Positions 35,615 through 43,200 of a DNA stretch of 64,000 nucleotides are shown here, piece by piece. The notes under the pieces were generated by a model. That model was not told the origin of the DNA, made no database searches, and worked only from the letters and a program-made list of their open reading frames with translations. The translations under genes were made by a program, and so were the position numbers. This DNA comes from Candidatus Stoquefichus sp. SB1 (GTDB lineage: Bacteria > Bacillota_I > Bacilli_A > Erysipelotrichales > Coprobacillaceae): NCBI RefSeq assembly GCF_001244545.1, contig NZ_LN852696.1, positions 558,001 through 622,000 on the forward strand. The letters are read 5' to 3'. Within the stretch, counting starts at the first letter, position 1; every line of letters begins with the position of its first letter.

Positions 35615-36622
35615 ATGAAAAATAAATTCCAGTTTTTAATTTATAAAATTCCTAATGATGAAATGTCAGTAAATGCGCTAATAAAAGATGAGACAATTTG
35701 GTTGACTCAAAAAGGAATGGCAGAATTATTTGGAGTTGGTATTCCTGCAATAAGTAAACACCTAAAGAATATATTTGATGAGCAAGAATTAGATGAAAAA
35801 GTGGTTATTTCCAAAATGGAAATAACCACTCAACATGGAGCAATGAGTGGCAGGCAACAAAAAAAACTAACACGATTTTATAATTTAGATGCCATTATAT
35901 CAGTTGGGTACCGAATTAATTCAAAACGAGCTACAAATTTTAGAATATGGGCAACAAGTATTTTAAAGGAATATATGATAAAAGGATTTGTGTTAGATGA
36001 CGAAAGATTGAAACAGGGTGAAACAGCGTTTGGAAAAGACTATTTTAGAGAACTTCTTGAAAGAGTACGTTCAATTCGCGCGAGTGAAAGAAGAATATGG
36101 CAACAGATCACCGATATATATGCTGAATGTAGCATAGATTATGATAGTGAGTCCCCAACTACTCGTGATTTTTACGCAATGGTTCAAAATAAGTTTCATT
36201 ATGCTATTACTGGTCAGACTGTTGCAGAGATTATTTTTTCAAAAGCAGATCATAATGAGGATAATATGGGATTAACAACATGGAAAAATTCTCCTGATGG
36301 ACGTATTTTAAAAAGTGATGTTACTATTGCTAAGAACTATCTAAGTGAAAAACAAATAAGACAATTAGAACGTACTGTCACTGGATATTTTGATTATATT
36401 GAAGATTTAATTGAAAGAGAAACCACTTTTACTATGAATGATTTTGCGATAAGTATTAATGAATTCTTATCTTTTAGAAAATATGATATATTACAAGGTA
36501 AAGGTTCTATTTCAAAGAGTCAAGCAGACAAGAAAGCTATATTAGAATATGATGATTTTAATAAACATCAACATATAATATCGGACTTTGATAAAGAACT
36601 TAAAAAGTTAATAAAAAAATAG
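35615..36622 (+). CDS. RhuM-family protein
   Basis: A 335-residue protein of the virulence RhuM family. The N-terminal winged-helix-like region IWLTQKGMAELFGVGIPAISKHLKNIF and the highly conserved RFYNLDAIISVGYRINSKRATNFRIWAT identify it. RhuM genes are frequent in genomic islands and beside restriction-modification loci. The biochemical role is not established; DNA binding is plausible. AAAAGGAGG precedes the ATG. A 12-bp perfect hairpin lies inside the coding region. Confidence 0.88.
   Translation: MKNKFQFLIYKIPNDEMSVNALIKDETIWLTQKGMAELFGVGIPAISKHLKNIFDEQELDEKVVISKMEITTQHGAMSGRQQKKLTRFYNLDAIISVGYRINSKRATNFRIWATSILKEYMIKGFVLDDERLKQGETAFGKDYFRELLERVRSIRASERRIWQQITDIYAECSIDYDSESPTTRDFYAMVQNKFHYAITGQTVAEIIFSKADHNEDNMGLTTWKNSPDGRILKSDVTIAKNYLSEKQIRQLERTVTGYFDYIEDLIERETTFTMNDFAISINEFLSFRKYDILQGKGSISKSQADKKAILEYDDFNKHQHIISDFDKELKKLIKK
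35801..35829. repeat. Perfect 12-bp inverted repeat inside the RhuM gene
   Basis: GTGGTTATTTCC (35801-35812) and its exact inverse (35818-35829) flank AAAAT. It encodes VVISKMEITT, part of a conserved RhuM segment, so coding constraint may explain part of it. Confidence 0.6.
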
Positions 36623-36671
36623 GTGCTTTGATTTATTAGATAAATTAGAATTTGTAAAGGAGATAAACGCT

Positions 36672-37211
36672 ATGAATTTAGAGGAGTTAAGAATAGATTG
36701 TGCAATAAAGCAAAAGAAAGGTATTCATTTTATTTCAGCTTCTATTATTATCTGGATTTTAGTAACAGTGATACAAATATTAGATTTACCAATTCTTACT
36801 AAGAACTTGTTTACATTTTGTTGTACTGCGCCATTATTACCTTTAGCATTTTTGATGTCTAAATTTTTCAAAATTCAATTTCAAGACAAAACGAATCCAC
36901 TAAATAATTTAGGTATATTATTTTCAATTAATCAAATGTTATATTTGTTAATTGCAATGTGGGTTTATCCAACAGTACCAGAGAAAATGCTCATGGTTAT
37001 TGCCATGATTTTTGGGGCGCATTTGTTGCCTTATGGCTGGCTATATAAATCAAAATCTTATGTATTTATGTCTGTTATTATTCCTATTGCATCATTAATT
37101 GTGGGCTGCTATTCTACAAGATATGTGTTAGCGTTGATGATGATAGTTTTTGAAATTATATTTACAGTATTGCTCATAATAGAAAATAGGAAAATAAGAA
37201 GTTTAACATAA
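36672..37211 (+). CDS. DUF7010-family membrane protein
   Basis: A 179-residue integral membrane protein with five to six hydrophobic helices between residues ~18 and 172. The pattern KKGIHFISASIIIW, KTNPLNNLGILFSINQMLYLLIAMWVYP and GAHLLPYGWLYKSKSY fits my recollection of DUF7010. Function unknown. AAAGGAGA precedes the ATG, and the spacer before it contains the motif TTAGAATTTGTAAA also found before the LRR gene. Confidence 0.65.
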   Translation: MNLEELRIDCAIKQKKGIHFISASIIIWILVTVIQILDLPILTKNLFTFCCTAPLLPLAFLMSKFFKIQFQDKTNPLNNLGILFSINQMLYLLIAMWVYPTVPEKMLMVIAMIFGAHLLPYGWLYKSKSYVFMSVIIPIASLIVGCYSTRYVLALMMIVFEIIFTVLLIIENRKIRSLT

Positions 37212-37272
37212 CATTGCTACAAATTACAGATTATGGAAATTATAAAAATTTATACGTATAGAGGATAAATAT

Positions 37273-37833
37273 ATGGACGAAAAATATAAGTTAATAAAAA
37301 ATGAATGTCTAAATTCAGATATAAGAAATCCAATTGAATTGATTTTAAGTATAATGAAGAAAGATTATATTCATATGCATGGACCAGAACATCATGTATT
37401 AGATGGTTCTTGCTTTTTAACAGCTATGCATAATGCAGGTGTTGAATTTGATTTAGATAAAGCATTAGATGAAATGATAGTGAGAGGTCAGAAAATGCCA
37501 GGGGCTACCTGTGGTCAATGGGGAATGTGTGGTTCTTCTGCTTCTGTTGGAGCAGCGTTAGCAATTATTCATGAAACTGGACCTTTAAGTCATAATCAAT
37601 ATTACAAAGATAACTTAAATTATGTGTCAAAAGCATTGGGAAAAATTGCAGATATAGGTGGTCCAAGATGTTGTAAAAGAAATGCATTTTTATCTATATT
37701 AACTGCTATTGATTTTGTTAAAGAGCAATATGGAATTGAATTAGTTAATCAAGAAGTCAAATGTACATTTTCAAATAAAAACAAGCAATGCATAGGTATA
37801 AGATGTCCGTTTTATAAGGATGGAACAGAATGA
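37273..37833 (+). CDS. DUF5714-domain protein
   Basis: A 186-residue protein. The segment IHMHGPEHHVLDGSCFLTAMHNAG and the cysteine-rich remainder (GATCGQWGMCGSSASVGAALAI, GGPRCCKRNAFLSI, CIGIRCPFY) fit DUF5714, a family of presumed metal- or cluster-binding proteins in anaerobes, some linked to radical-SAM enzymes. No such enzyme is adjacent here. Eight or more cysteines make metal binding plausible. AGAGGAT precedes the ATG. Confidence 0.65.
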   Translation: MDEKYKLIKNECLNSDIRNPIELILSIMKKDYIHMHGPEHHVLDGSCFLTAMHNAGVEFDLDKALDEMIVRGQKMPGATCGQWGMCGSSASVGAALAIIHETGPLSHNQYYKDNLNYVSKALGKIADIGGPRCCKRNAFLSILTAIDFVKEQYGIELVNQEVKCTFSNKNKQCIGIRCPFYKDGTE

Positions 37834-38004
37834 TTAAGTGCTATTTTTGAAATAGATATAGTAGTCATCAGGGGATATCATGTTGATTGTTTATATCTTC
37901 CTTGTTTGCATAGAGAAGATCTAACTGGTGATAAAATTTGTAAATGTGGAGAGAAAAGATATGAAAAACAAAGAGGAGATGCAAAAGATTATTACATTTG
38001 GTGA
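37834..38004 (+). other. Possible coding remnant or read-through extension after DUF5714
   Basis: Directly after the DUF5714 stop the same frame stays open for about 56 codons. It has a coding-like Cys-rich stretch (VDCLYLPCLHREDLTGDK, then ICKCGEKRYE) and overlaps the start of the next gene. It may be the 3' remnant of another gene, or an extension lost through a nonsense mutation. Confidence 0.3.
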
Positions 38005-38278
38005 TTATACAATTTTAATTGAACTTCCTAATAGGAATAAAGATTTAAGTTATTCAAAAGACAATAATATTATTTGTTTTAAATCAGGAAAAGTCGTTTG
38101 GCAAATACAGCAATTGCTTGAAGAATTTTCAATAAATAATCATTTAAATTACTTTAGTGATATATATTTCGATATTACAAAAGAAGATAATGGCGAATTA
38201 AAATGCATTGGTTTTACAAATCATTGTATTATTGATGTATATCAACAAAAGATTATTTCCATTATCAATAATCGTTAA
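37961..38278 (+). CDS. Hypothetical protein
   Basis: A 105-residue cytoplasmic protein of mixed strands and helices that I do not recognise. The ATG at 37961 is preferred to an in-frame ATG at 37928 because GGAGAG lies just upstream. The middle (IICFKSGKVVWQIQQLL) and end (GFTNHCIIDVYQQKI) read as beta-rich and resemble small domains common in immunity-gene arrays, without proof. Confidence 0.5.
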   Translation: MKNKEEMQKIITFGDYTILIELPNRNKDLSYSKDNNIICFKSGKVVWQIQQLLEEFSINNHLNYFSDIYFDITKEDNGELKCIGFTNHCIIDVYQQKIISIINNR

Positions 38279-38341
38279 ATTATCATTTGTGGAATTGGAT
38301 AAGCAGATGTAAAATATTGTGTTGAAAAGGACGTTACAGAT

Positions 38342-39685
38342 ATGACAAGAGAACAACAAAGACAATTAAGAGAACTAAAGAAAACATTACCTAAGATATT
38401 GAAAGAAAAAATCAAGAAATATAAATTTAAGAAAAAAGATTATATGATCTGGTTTCAAAAAGAGGATATGTTTTTAACATGTTTGATAAATGTTGGCTTT
38501 ACAATGGATGGAAGATTTATCTGTGATACAAAAGAAAATATTAAACCTCTTTGGATTGATGATTTGTTGTGGAATTTCTTAAATATGTCAAATAATAAAA
38601 AAGAGCCATTGAGCTTACGTGCCGTTGGTGCTTTTACTGTACATGGTGTAGAGATATATCAAAGGTATGATGAATTACCAAATGGAAGCTTACAAGAATT
38701 AGAAGAATATGTTGAGGAGTATTTGGAGCATTTTTATCAAACTATTCAGACAATTCAATTAGATTCATTTTATGAGGGTATTTCCAATTCACCTTATCAC
38801 GAAGAATTAAGAATTGCTTTAACTTATGTATATCATCAACAATATGATAAAGCTATCTCGTATCTTGAAGATAAAGGAGATGGCATTTTCTGTAATTGTA
38901 ATTTATGGATTCATGACGGCATCAGAGAATTTTGTGAGAGTCAATTATCTAATCATCAAATTGGAATTTATAAGGAAGAACAAATGGAACAGTTTTTAAA
39001 AGAAACACCTATGCTCAATTTTTCTGCACATAATATTCAGCAATTGATAACGAAGAGAGAATGGAATAGGGTTGATGAATATCAGAGAGTAAAACAAATC
39101 TATAATTTTGTCCGTGATGAAATTCTATTTGGTTATAATGTAGATGATAGTATTCCTGCATCAAAAGTACTTGATGATGGATATGGACAATGCAACACAA
39201 AGGGAACTTTATTTATGGCTCTGCTTCGAGGAGTTCATATTCCTTGTCGAATACATGGTTTTACTATTGATAAGAAATTACAAAAAGGAGCAATGACAGG
39301 TCTTATATACAAACTTGCTCCTCAAGATATTTTTCATAGTTGGATTGAAGTCTATCTAGATGGGATATGGTATGAATTAGAAGCATTTATATTGGATAAA
39401 AAGTACCTTTCACAATTACAGCGTATAAACTCACAATGTACAGGTGCTTTTTGTGGCTATGGTGTCGCTGTGAAGAATTTTCATAATCCTGTTATAGATT
39501 TTGAAAAAAACAATACTTATATTCAAAGCGAAGGCATTAACCAAGATTTTGGAAATTATGATTGTCCAGATGATTTGCTTAAAGAACATCATCAAGAAAT
39601 GTCGGTACTGAAATCTTTTTTATATAGAAATATGGGAAGACATTTCATGAATAAAAATATCAGAAAAATCAGAAATGCAAAATGA
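38342..39685 (+). CDS. Transglutaminase-like domain protein
   Basis: A 447-residue cytoplasmic protein. A transglutaminase/cysteine-protease-like core is at residues ~260-350. It has a candidate nucleophile C284 in DGYGQCNTKGTLFMALLRG and H332 in FHSWIEVYLDGIWYELE; a glutamate stands where aspartate is usual. The N-terminal ~110 residues (KPLWIDDLLWNFLNMS, SLRAVGAFTVHG) form a separate, unrecognised domain. There is no signal peptide, so it acts inside the cell. AAAGGA precedes the ATG. Confidence 0.75.
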   Translation: MTREQQRQLRELKKTLPKILKEKIKKYKFKKKDYMIWFQKEDMFLTCLINVGFTMDGRFICDTKENIKPLWIDDLLWNFLNMSNNKKEPLSLRAVGAFTVHGVEIYQRYDELPNGSLQELEEYVEEYLEHFYQTIQTIQLDSFYEGISNSPYHEELRIALTYVYHQQYDKAISYLEDKGDGIFCNCNLWIHDGIREFCESQLSNHQIGIYKEEQMEQFLKETPMLNFSAHNIQQLITKREWNRVDEYQRVKQIYNFVRDEILFGYNVDDSIPASKVLDDGYGQCNTKGTLFMALLRGVHIPCRIHGFTIDKKLQKGAMTGLIYKLAPQDIFHSWIEVYLDGIWYELEAFILDKKYLSQLQRINSQCTGAFCGYGVAVKNFHNPVIDFEKNNTYIQSEGINQDFGNYDCPDDLLKEHHQEMSVLKSFLYRNMGRHFMNKNIRKIRNAK

Positions 39686-39742
39686 TAATTCTTATAGATT
39701 TGATTTAAAACTAATAAATGAGGATTAAGGAGTACTATAGAA

Positions 39743-40102
39743 ATGGATTTGATACAATTAAAAATAAAAAATGATCATTCAATTATTAAATACATTAAAA
39801 TTATGAGAAAGTTTGATAGTTCTCTATCTGTTGGGACTATAAAAAAGAGGATAGAAGACAATGATTTTGTGATAGCATTTGATTTAGAGTATTATGATGT
39901 TGTAGAAGATATTAATGGAATTGATAAAAAAGAACTTTTTGACAATATGATAAATGAGCTCAGTCAGGCAGGAGCAGAAATTGATATATATCAAAATGAA
40001 GAGTTAATAACCTTAGAAGTTTTTCATAATTGGCTAGAATCATTAAAGCAAACAAGTCAACAAATAGAATGTGATATAGATAGAGAGTTAAATTCTCATT
40101 GA
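39743..40102 (+). CDS. Hypothetical protein of the accessory array
   Basis: A 119-residue acidic protein, unrecognised. The pattern IKYIKIMRKFDSSLSVGTIKKRIEDND resembles ribosomal L7/L12-like or immunity-type small alpha/beta domains. The second half is helical and acidic. TAAGGAG precedes the ATG. No membrane segment or signal peptide. Confidence 0.5.
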   Translation: MDLIQLKIKNDHSIIKYIKIMRKFDSSLSVGTIKKRIEDNDFVIAFDLEYYDVVEDINGIDKKELFDNMINELSQAGAEIDIYQNEELITLEVFHNWLESLKQTSQQIECDIDRELNSH

Positions 40103-40149
40103 GTGAAAGAATAATGATAATAAGTAGAGAAGAGTATGGGTGATAAAGA

Positions 40150-40557
40150 ATGCCAAAATGTTTAAAGGAAAAAGTTCAACGCATTATCAGTGAACGTCAT
40201 TTATGTAGTTATATGAATAATACGAAATGGAATGAGTTAGTTACAGCAATCAAACAAGAAATGCCATTTCCTCCACCATTTGATATAAAATATCTCACCG
40301 AAGAGAATACGTTTTGTCATTATCTTGATGACGGTGATGTTGATTATTGTGGTGATTGGAGTAGTGCATTTCCACCTCAAGAGTATTATTTTCAGATTGA
40401 ATGGATTCATGTTCGTCCTCGTTATTTAAAATATCGTGGGAGATTGGTTGAACCAGAAGTTATTGATGGGAGTGAGATATTTGAATCTATCTTAAAAAGA
40501 TATCATATTTTCTATGAAGAAAAAGATGGATTATATTGTATCTATGGTTATCGTTAA
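40150..40557 (+). CDS. DUF6678-like protein
   Basis: A 135-residue protein. The order NNTKWNELVTAIKQEMPFPPPFDIKYL, then YCGDWSSAF, then QIEWIHVRPRYLK, then IFYEEKDGLYCIYGY fits my recollection of DUF6678. These proteins occur as singletons in accessory arrays and are suspected immunity or stress genes, with no proven function. GGGTGAT precedes the ATG. Its last bases overlap an upstream reading frame of the GNAT gene, but the GNAT start is downstream. Confidence 0.55.
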   Translation: MPKCLKEKVQRIISERHLCSYMNNTKWNELVTAIKQEMPFPPPFDIKYLTEENTFCHYLDDGDVDYCGDWSSAFPPQEYYFQIEWIHVRPRYLKYRGRLVEPEVIDGSEIFESILKRYHIFYEEKDGLYCIYGYR

Positions 40558-40604
40558 ATTTGAATTATTTATCAATAATGATTAAAGATGAAAAGGAGAC
40601 TTAT

Positions 40605-41357
40605 ATGAATCATGATTTTATTAATTTAACAACAGAGAATCTTGCTGATGAACATCTATGTTGTATTATTCGTAGTAAAAAAATTCATCCAGGAATAGAA
40701 GCAAAAAAACAATGGTTATCTGAACGATTAAAAGAAGGACATGTTTTTAGAAAACTCAATGAAAAAGCAACAGTTTTTATTGAGTATGCACCACTTGAAA
40801 CAGCGTGGGTTCCTATTGTTGGAGATAATTATTATTATGTATATTGCTTATGGGTTTCTGGAAATTATAAGGGACAAGGCTATGGCAAAGAGTTAATGGA
40901 GTATTGTTTGACAGATGCCAAAGCAAAAGGGAAATCTGGAATTTGTATGTTGGCATCAAATAAACAAAAACATTGGCTTACAGATCAAGCTTTTGCTAAA
41001 AAATTTGGATTTAAAGTTGTAGATACAACTGATTATGGATATGAATTACTTGCTCTTTCATTGGATGGAACATTGCCACAATTTACCCAGAATGCGAAGA
41101 ATGGTGTGATTGATCGTCAAGAATTAACAATTTATTATGATATGCAATGTCCTTTTATCTATAAAAACATAGAAATTATTAAAGAATATTGTGAAACAAA
41201 CAGTGTTTCAGTATCTTTGATTCAAGTTGATACATTACAAAAAGCAAAAGAATTGCCATGTGTTTTTAATAATTGGGGTGTATTCTATAAAGGAAAATTT
41301 GAAACAGTGAATCTCTTGTTGGATACTGCTGCATTGAAGAGAATTCTAAAAAAATAA
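40605..41357 (+). CDS. GNAT N-acetyltransferase with YoaP-like C-terminal domain
   Basis: A 250-residue protein. An N-terminal GNAT domain (residues ~1-150) has the acetyl-CoA loop in YCLWVSGNYKGQGYGKELMEYC. A C-terminal thioredoxin-like YoaP domain (~170-250) has LTIYYDMQCPFIYKNIEIIKEYC and the NNWGVFYKGKF segment. Length and layout equal those of Bacillus YoaP, whose acetyl acceptor is unknown. The ATG at 40605 follows AAAAGGAGA. Confidence 0.85.
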   Translation: MNHDFINLTTENLADEHLCCIIRSKKIHPGIEAKKQWLSERLKEGHVFRKLNEKATVFIEYAPLETAWVPIVGDNYYYVYCLWVSGNYKGQGYGKELMEYCLTDAKAKGKSGICMLASNKQKHWLTDQAFAKKFGFKVVDTTDYGYELLALSLDGTLPQFTQNAKNGVIDRQELTIYYDMQCPFIYKNIEIIKEYCETNSVSVSLIQVDTLQKAKELPCVFNNWGVFYKGKFETVNLLLDTAALKRILKK

Positions 41358-41470
41358 GCATTTCAATTGATTATGTTAAAGAAATGAGCATTTTTGACAA
41401 TTGCCATTGGTAGAGTTTATCCTTATGAAACGATATAATATAGAATATAAAAAATAAGGAGGAAATAACA

Positions 41471-41935
41471 ATGAATCTAGGAAATAGTTTATTTCATGCG
41501 AGAAAAAGATGTGGACTTTCTCAAGAAACAGTCGCAGAAAAACTAGGAGTGAGTAGACAGACAATATCCAAATGGGAAACGAATGAAACACTTCCAGATA
41601 TCCGTCAGTCGAAGAAAATGGCAGTTCTTTATAACATGTCATTAGATGAACTCATTGATTTTGATGTTGATATCAAAGACATTCAAGAGATTATTGAAAA
41701 AACCAGTGAGGAAACAGAAGCAAAAATTGATTGGACAAAAGCGTGGGGAAAGAAATATCCTATTTTGCTTCATTATCAAAATCAAGTCAATATTCCCTAT
41801 TATGCTCATGGTATAAGTCAGATGTTAGATGAATTACGACGAGAATATCAATTGAATGAATTAGATGCAATGCTAGTTCTTAAAGACATTTTGGCAAATG
41901 TTTGGAAAAGTCGTCAGAATCAATCCAAACAATAA
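41471..41935 (+). CDS. XRE-family transcriptional regulator
   Basis: A 154-residue protein with an N-terminal Cro/CI helix-turn-helix (residues ~5-60, LFHARKRCGLSQETVAEKLGVSRQTISKWETNETLPDI) and an unrecognised C-terminal domain. AAGGAGG precedes the ATG. It is the last gene before a strong terminator. It could regulate the accessory array or the YoaP gene; no operator was found. Confidence 0.87.
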   Translation: MNLGNSLFHARKRCGLSQETVAEKLGVSRQTISKWETNETLPDIRQSKKMAVLYNMSLDELIDFDVDIKDIQEIIEKTSEETEAKIDWTKAWGKKYPILLHYQNQVNIPYYAHGISQMLDELRREYQLNELDAMLVLKDILANVWKSRQNQSKQ

Positions 41936-41962
41936 ATGGTACTCATTTCAAGAAAAGTAAAG

Positions 41963-42004
41963 AATACCGTTATGATGAATTCATAACGGTATTATCAATT
42001 TTTT
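41963..42004 (+). terminator. Strong terminator after the XRE gene
   Basis: AATACCGTTATGA (41963-41975) pairs perfectly with its inverse at 41981-41993, followed by T residues. It is the first clear terminator after 31.9 kb. Confidence 0.88.
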
Positions 42005-42536
42005 AAAACAATTATAATGAAATAGAAAATTGCCAGGTTCTTTAAAAAACATTAATATCCAAACTTAGAATAATATCTCATATATTTATCAAGTAGTTTC
42101 TCTTGTTTGCAATTCTGATAAGAAATATAATAATAAAAAAGATGTACAATCTTTAAAAAAGAATAAATAAAGATTTGATGATTGTCGATGAGTGTTTTAT
42201 GAAGCTCTATCCAAAACTTATGGTAAATGAAAATTCTTAATCTGATTGCTGGGACACTCTTGGGGTGGAATACTTTCGTATATACATTATATTTTTTGTT
42301 TTATGATTGTAGGTTTATTAAGTAGTGTTTTTTTAATTGCTTAGACATTTAGGGAACTTTACTTATAATTGGTGTTTGATAAAATACTAGTAAAATGAAA
42401 ATTAGAGTTTTTAAGATGTGTAAAAAATGAATAAAAGGAATGATGGGGCTGATGTGTACTAATTCCTTTATACATATTAAATTTATAAAATTTAAAAATA
42501 AATATTTTTCGAAATATTTTAATATTACAAAAAATA
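42005..42536. other. Intergenic region with decayed coding traces
   Basis: No intact gene. Around 42,180-42,340 three plus-strand frames show short coding-like stretches broken by stops. One is a 32-codon hydrophobic frame starting with MKILNLIAGTLLG at 42,228. They could be remnants of a membrane-protein gene. A weak hairpin AAAGGAAT/ATTCCTTT lies near 42,436-42,470. Confidence 0.35.
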
Positions 42537-42565
42537 TTGACATAATATGATTGGACGACTATAAT
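42537..42565 (+). promoter_or_regulatory. Perfect consensus promoter of the type I RM operon
   Basis: TTGACA (42537-42542) and TATAAT (42560-42565) are separated by exactly 17 bases. It is the only promoter I see before the HsdS-HsdR-HsdS-Fic-HsdM run. Confidence 0.8.
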
Positions 42566-42629
42566 GATGAAGAAAGGAAATATACAAATATTTCATTAAA
42601 TTATATTTTAAGATTGGGAGGAGATAATT

Positions 42630-43196
42630 TTGTTGGAAAGAAAATTGAGCGAATTTGTAACATTTATTCCTGGAGTTAATTCTACACGTGTTGAAAAACA
42701 GTTTGATTTACAGGATATAGAATATTATGATCAGACTTCTTTTGAAAGAGATCTGAATTATGATGAAACTGATGAGAATAATATTTTATTTTATGCCGAT
42801 CACGCTTTAAAGCAAGGAGATGTTGTTATAAGTAATTCTATGCAGCTAGCTACGATGATAGGTAAAAATAATGCTGGAAAAGTTCCTACACTTAATTTTA
42901 CGAAAGTAGAATTTAAGAATAATAATTTAGATAAACAATATTTTATTTATTTGTTCAATTGTTATGATGAAGTTAAGCGACAAAAAGAACGAGAACTTCA
43001 AGGAAGTACTATAGCTAGAATTCCAATTAAAGCTTTAAATGAATTGGTTATTCCTGTTGTCTCAATAAGCGAGCAAAAGAAAATTGGTACAATCTATAGT
43101 GAGATAATAAAATTACAGAATAAATTAGGAAAATATGCAACTTTAATAGAACAATTCACAAAAACGATACTTGATGATAATTTAAAAGGGAAGTGA
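42630..43196 (+). CDS. Half-size type I restriction specificity subunit (HsdS-like)
   Basis: A 188-residue protein with one target-recognition domain (residues ~1-150, including the HALKQGDVVISNSMQLATMIG and QGSTIARIPIKALNELVIPV segments) and one C-terminal coiled helix. A normal HsdS has two such units, so this is half-sized. It may dimerise or compete with the full HsdS encoded 3 kb downstream. The start is a TTG at 42630 or 42633 after GGGAGGAG. It lies four bases before the hsdR start. Confidence 0.78.
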   Translation: MLERKLSEFVTFIPGVNSTRVEKQFDLQDIEYYDQTSFERDLNYDETDENNILFYADHALKQGDVVISNSMQLATMIGKNNAGKVPTLNFTKVEFKNNNLDKQYFIYLFNCYDEVKRQKERELQGSTIARIPIKALNELVIPVVSISEQKKIGTIYSEIIKLQNKLGKYATLIEQFTKTILDDNLKGK

Positions 43197-43200
43197 GAAT

